DNA from: Alg239-R122 sp041746135
GTDB lineage: Bacteria; Pseudomonadota; Alphaproteobacteria; Sphingomonadales; Sphingomonadaceae
Assembly (NCBI GenBank): GCA_041746135.1
Contig: JBGTHQ010000037.1
Location: 124,001 to 188,000, forward strand
DNA length: 64,000 nt
Reading direction: 5' to 3'
Made by a program: the position numbers and the translations under genes. A model generated the notes under the pieces. That model was not told the origin of the DNA and searched no databases. It was given only the letters and a program-made list of their open reading frames with translations. The stretch's first letter is position 1. The number at the start of each line of letters is the position of its first letter. This document shows positions 61,069-64,000 of this stretch, piece after piece.

Positions 61069-61773
61069 ATGGATGCTATGAGAGAAATTGTTTTCGACAC
61101 CGAAACCACAGGATTCGACCCCAAAACGGGCGACAGGATGGTTGAAATCGGTTGTATCGAAATGGTCGGCCGCGTCGAAACTGGAAATACCTATCATTGC
61201 TATTACAATCCCGAACGTGACATGCCGCGGGGAGCGGAAGAAATTCACGGTCTTTCCGCGACTTTCCTGTCGGATAAGCCGCTTTTCAGGAACACAGCTG
61301 CGGAACTGCTGGACTTTCTGGAGGATGCGCCGCTGATCGCGCATAATGCATCATTCGATTTTGGGTTTCTGAATGCCGAACTGAGTCTGTGCGGCCTGCC
61401 CCTTATTGTGATGGACCGGATGATCGACACGCTCGCCATGGCCCGGATCAAGCACCCGGGCGCGAAACTGTCGCTCGATGCCTTGTGCAGCCGTTATGGC
61501 ATAGATCGCAGTCACCGGGTCAAGCATGGCGCTTTGCTGGATGCAGAATTGCTGGCCCAGCTTTATGTTGAACTGACCGGCGGCCGGCAAATCGGCCTGG
61601 GTTTAGGGGGAGATGACAGCCCTAAAAACCCCGGCACGCCCAAATTTCCTCCACTAAATGCGCCGGCCCGGCCGTTCCGTGCGGCACGGTCGCATAAAGC
61701 AAGTGCGGAAGAAATTGCCAAAAATACGGCTTTTCTGGAAAAAATGAAACTTCCCGTCTGGCACCGAGGTTAG
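61069..61773 (+). CDS. dnaQ: DNA polymerase III epsilon (proofreading) subunit
   Basis: A 234-residue 3'-5' exonuclease. The three Exo motifs are FDTETTGFD (Asp 10, Glu 12), HNASFDFGFLN and the HGALLDAELLAQLY (His-Asp) motif near residue 160. The tail (PLNAPARPFRAARSHKASAEE) is longer than the minimal domain and may bind the polymerase clamp or alpha subunit. Position beside coaE and the origin is standard. Confidence 0.94.
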   Translation: MDAMREIVFDTETTGFDPKTGDRMVEIGCIEMVGRVETGNTYHCYYNPERDMPRGAEEIHGLSATFLSDKPLFRNTAAELLDFLEDAPLIAHNASFDFGFLNAELSLCGLPLIVMDRMIDTLAMARIKHPGAKLSLDALCSRYGIDRSHRVKHGALLDAELLAQLYVELTGGRQIGLGLGGDDSPKNPGTPKFPPLNAPARPFRAARSHKASAEEIAKNTAFLEKMKLPVWHRG

Positions 61774-61839
61774 AAAGGAGTACGACCTAAAACCCGCACG
61801 TTCGATATAGAGACAAGATATATTTTTTGGAGATAAATT

Positions 61840-62415
61840 ATGGATATTCGTGTTTCCGGCCACCAGATCGATACCGGCGAATCGCTACAGGTCCATGTCG
61901 AGGATCGGCTCAACACAAGCATAAAAAAGCATTTCTCCAAGGCGATTTCCGCGCACGTCACATTCAGCAAGGCGCCGCACGATTCTTTCAAATGCGACAT
62001 TGTCGCGCACATCATGCACGGCCTCATCCTCAAAGCCAGCGGTGAAGCGCAGGATGTGCATCCCGCATTCGATCAAGCTGCTGACCGTGTCGAAAAACAG
62101 CTGCGCCGTTACATGCGCCGTCTGAAGGACCGTCATGATCAGGCAGCCCATGCGCTCAAGGAAGAAGAAGCGGCCTATACCGTATTCGATAGTCCGGCGG
62201 AGGACGATGATAGTGAACTGTCTGGTGATGCACCGCTAGTTATTGCCGAAACCCGCGTGGACATTCCTTCCGGTAGCGTTTCCGAAGCCGTCATGATGCT
62301 CGATCTGCGCGACACCAGCGCGCTTTTGTTCAAAAATGCCGGAACGGGCGTACACAATATGGTATATCGCCGTGCCGATGGCTCGATCGGCTGGGTCGAA
62401 CCCCAGCAATCGTGA
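61840..62415 (+). CDS. raiA: Ribosome hibernation-promoting factor, long form
   Basis: A 191-residue protein that dimerises ribosomes in stationary phase. The N-terminal S30AE domain (RVSGHQIDTGESLQVHVEDRLN..., QLRRYMRRLKDRHD) is followed by an acidic linker and the C-terminal domain (LVIAETRVDIPSGSVSEAVMMLDLRDTSALLFKNAGTGVHNMVYRRADGSIGWVEP) that mediates dimer contact, so this is the long HPF. GGAGA lies about 9 bases upstream of the ATG. Confidence 0.95.
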   Translation: MDIRVSGHQIDTGESLQVHVEDRLNTSIKKHFSKAISAHVTFSKAPHDSFKCDIVAHIMHGLILKASGEAQDVHPAFDQAADRVEKQLRRYMRRLKDRHDQAAHALKEEEAAYTVFDSPAEDDDSELSGDAPLVIAETRVDIPSGSVSEAVMMLDLRDTSALLFKNAGTGVHNMVYRRADGSIGWVEPQQS

Positions 62416-62474
62416 TTTTACGATAATGAACAGGCATGGTGCATTTTTGCCCGTGCCTTATGAAATACGGTGTA

Positions 62475-62936
62475 ATGCAGACTTTCATTCTTGACCCTGA
62501 AGCGGTGACTACCGATGCGTACGTAGCGGACAAGGATCATCTGATGGAATTTCTCGCGGAAAAATTTAGCCAATGTTATGGCCTCGACCGGGACAAATGC
62601 CACGACCGGCTGGAAGAGCGCGAAAGACTGGGTTCGACCGGTTTCGGTCGAGGGATTGCCATCCCGCACGGGAAGATTGCCGGGATAGATGTGCCTGTCG
62701 CCGTAGCGGTGCATATTGCAAAGCCGCTGGATTTCGGTTCCGTTGATAGTTTGCCGGTTGATTTGGTAATAGCCTTTTTGTCGCCGCAGCATGGCGGTTC
62801 GATCCATTTGCAGGTTTTGGCCACTATTTCGCGCATGATGCGCAACGACGAACTCGTCGCCCGTTTGCGCGGTGCCCATGATGGCGATGCGGCTTACGCA
62901 ATATTGGCAAATGCGATCGACCGCAATGCGGCCTGA
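62475..62936 (+). CDS. ptsN: PTS IIA-like nitrogen regulatory protein
   Basis: A 153-residue EIIA domain of the nitrogen phosphotransfer system. The phosphorylated His 65 is in GRGIAIPHGKI. MEFLAEKFSQCYG and VDLVIAFLSPQHGGSIHLQVLATISRMM fit the family. It controls potassium or other targets in other bacteria. The order raiA-ptsN is common in proteobacteria. An ATG at 62460 is an alternative start. Confidence 0.92.
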   Translation: MQTFILDPEAVTTDAYVADKDHLMEFLAEKFSQCYGLDRDKCHDRLEERERLGSTGFGRGIAIPHGKIAGIDVPVAVAVHIAKPLDFGSVDSLPVDLVIAFLSPQHGGSIHLQVLATISRMMRNDELVARLRGAHDGDAAYAILANAIDRNAA

Positions 62937-63426
62937 GGTAGGAAAATCCGTCGCGGCAGCCAAGGCGGAGGATAGCGGCGAAGCCCGGCATTATCGGGGG
63001 TTGGAATCTCTTTATGCCGCAGCCCCGATTAACAAGATGTTCGATTCGCGGCTGGAAATAACCAGGTCGGGCAGGGCGCGGATCCATTTTCTCATCGATG
63101 AAAGCTTTTACCATGCTGCGGGTGCGGCACATGGGACGATCTATTTCAAGATGCTCGACGATGCCGCTTTCTACGCGTGCAACAGTCTGGTATCCGACCG
63201 TTTCCTTCTCACCACCGCATTTAACATGAACTTCACAAGCCCGGTCAAAGCCGGACCAGTCATGGCGGAGGGCCAGTGGATCAGCGGCAAGCGGCGTGTC
63301 TTTATCGGCGAATCGAGGTTGCGGGACAGCGGTGGCGAGGAAATTGCGCGCGGCACCGGTACGTTCATGCGTTCGCATATCGCTCTATCGACACTGAATG
63401 GGTATAACCGCGATGCCAATGACTGA
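62926..63426 (+). CDS. PaaI-type hotdog thioesterase
   Basis: A 166-residue hotdog protein of the PaaI family. ESFYHAAGAAHGTIYFKMLDDAAFYACNSLV holds the active-site Gly/Asp region, and LTTAFNMNFTSPVKAGPVMAEGQWISGKRRVFIGESRL follows. It likely hydrolyses an acyl-CoA, substrate unknown. The start overlaps the ptsN stop by 11 bases; the earlier in-frame start at 62872 would extend into ptsN. Confidence 0.82.
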   Translation: MRPEVGKSVAAAKAEDSGEARHYRGLESLYAAAPINKMFDSRLEITRSGRARIHFLIDESFYHAAGAAHGTIYFKMLDDAAFYACNSLVSDRFLLTTAFNMNFTSPVKAGPVMAEGQWISGKRRVFIGESRLRDSGGEEIARGTGTFMRSHIALSTLNGYNRDAND

Positions 63427-63763
63427 ACCGCGCCTTTCCAGCGACATGCGCATAGGAGCCCTGAAGCGCACTGTCGAAGCGAATGGCGGTTTTGCGATGA
63501 TTATCAAAAAAGGCGACCCCGTAGCGGGCGCCATTCTGATTCAGAGTCTGGAAAAAGGGCGCAATCCCCGCCTTTTCGAGCGCATGCCCAGCCTCAATGG
63601 TATACCCACATGGGAGCAAATATGGTCCCAAGATAATGTAAATAAAGGGAATTTGTCGGATTATCTGGACAGACGTGTCAGCCGGGACAGGGATTTATGG
63701 ATAATTGAGCTGGATATCGCAGATAGCGAACGGCTCACCCGACTCTTGGCGTCGATCGGTTGA
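63413..63763 (+). CDS. DUF1491 family protein
   Basis: A 116-residue protein (or 114 from the ATG at 63419) of the DUF1491 family, widespread in alphaproteobacteria: RLSSDMRIGALKRTVEANGGFAMIIKKGDPVAGAILIQ, then LWIIELDIADSERLTRLL. Function unknown. It overlaps the PaaI-like gene by 14 bases, so the genes are translationally linked. Confidence 0.85.
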   Translation: MPMTEPRLSSDMRIGALKRTVEANGGFAMIIKKGDPVAGAILIQSLEKGRNPRLFERMPSLNGIPTWEQIWSQDNVNKGNLSDYLDRRVSRDRDLWIIELDIADSERLTRLLASIG

Positions 63764-63766
63764 CTA

Positions 63767-63784
63767 TGTTGCAGTGCACAGTAA
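63767..63784. promoter_or_regulatory. Third copy of the phasin operator-like site
   Basis: TGTTGCAGTGCACAGTAA matches the two phasin-promoter copies (34672-34736) at 16 of 18 positions, with a C-to-G change at the dyad centre (TGCA-G-TGCA) and an A-to-G change further right. It lies 166 bp upstream of the exported-protein start at 63950 and just after DUF1491. The distant gene may belong to the same PHA regulon. Confidence 0.6.
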
Positions 63785-63949
63785 ATCGGGCCGTGAACAG
63801 ACGCGAAGGCAGCTTGATGGTCTCTCAGATAATCAAGCGAGCACGCAGACGGGTGATTGTTCAGGAATAATGTTCGATAGTTGAAAAGGTTCCCAAATCT
63901 TTTTCGAATTTTGTTTCGCCGGACGTCAACCGCACAAACAAATGAGTTT

Positions 63950-64000
63950 ATGAGCAAGATTTTAAAAACTGCCAGCGCCGCAGCAATTATATTTACGACC
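63950..64000 (+). CDS. Start of an exported protein (truncated by the window end)
   Basis: Only 17 codons are visible: MSKILKTASAAAIIFTT. A lysine near the start followed by an Ala/Ile/Phe-rich stretch looks like a signal peptide beginning. No identification is possible. The 186-bp gap before it carries the operator-like site. Confidence 0.4.
   Translation, partial: MSKILKTASAAAIIFTT

Noticed and set aside
62428..62458. Hairpin after raiA as a terminator
   Set aside because: The stem is short with mismatches and has no U-run; ptsN follows closely, so an operon is more likely.

Overview
This window is chromosomal DNA of an alphaproteobacterium, almost certainly order Sphingomonadales; I cannot name the genus. 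The case rests on several signs together: the hemE / origin-like gap / ppsR / maf / aroE / coaE / dnaQ gene order, the mnmE-mnmG-rsmG-parA-parB cluster with embedded parS sites, a split methionine synthase, a LexA-type GAAC-N7-GAAC box, and small families common in sphingomonads (DUF3617, DUF6489, DUF1491). I saw no rRNA, tRNA, CRISPR array, insertion sequence or prophage. Nearly everything is ordinary, dense chromosomal gene content.

Layout. 1-3.4 kb is a methionine operon on the minus strand: an ArsR-like regulator with a methyltransferase domain, metF, and metH as two genes, behind a 24-bp palindrome. 3.5-16.2 kb holds small lipoproteins, a class A beta-lactamase-like lipoprotein, nadB with a lone ABC ATPase, tldD, a CPBP protease, a beta-helix protein, a PafA-like phosphatase and a DsbD-like reductase. 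16.2-29.2 kb holds uvrB, a HerA-like ATPase, hemH, a molybdopterin oxidoreductase subunit, apbC, hflKC and degP. 29.3-36.6 kb is dominated by polyhydroxyalkanoate (PHA) genes (phaB, phaC, an unusual phasin), with murA and clpS between. 36.7-42.1 kb holds an aminotransferase, an OmpR-type regulator and acyl-CoA enzymes. 42.2-46.2 kb is a probable SOS-controlled DNA-repair pair (radical SAM protein plus DUF4130-UdgX fusion) followed by a flavoprotein. 46.4-52.0 kb is the parAB/rsmG/mnmEG segregation and tRNA-modification cluster. 52.1-57.9 kb holds terC, rho, a deacetylase-family hydrolase, hemJ and hemE. 57.9-58.2 kb is the likely chromosomal origin, with three perfect DnaA boxes next to an AT-rich stretch. 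58.2-63.8 kb is a forward run (ppsR, maf, aroE, coaE, dnaQ, raiA, ptsN and others) that leads away from it.

How parts work together. parS sites lie in rsmG and at the start of mnmG, beside parA/parB and about 7-10 kb from the origin, as expected for origin segregation. The phasin promoter carries two identical 18-bp operator-like sites, and a third near-copy lies at the right edge of the window, which suggests a shared PHA regulator (probably PhaR, encoded elsewhere). The phasin has a histone-like Lys/Ala-rich N-terminal half and a second internal start with a good ribosome site, so it may be made in two forms. The best candidate for an under-described system is the radical SAM / DUF4130-UdgX operon with its LexA box directly before the start codon.
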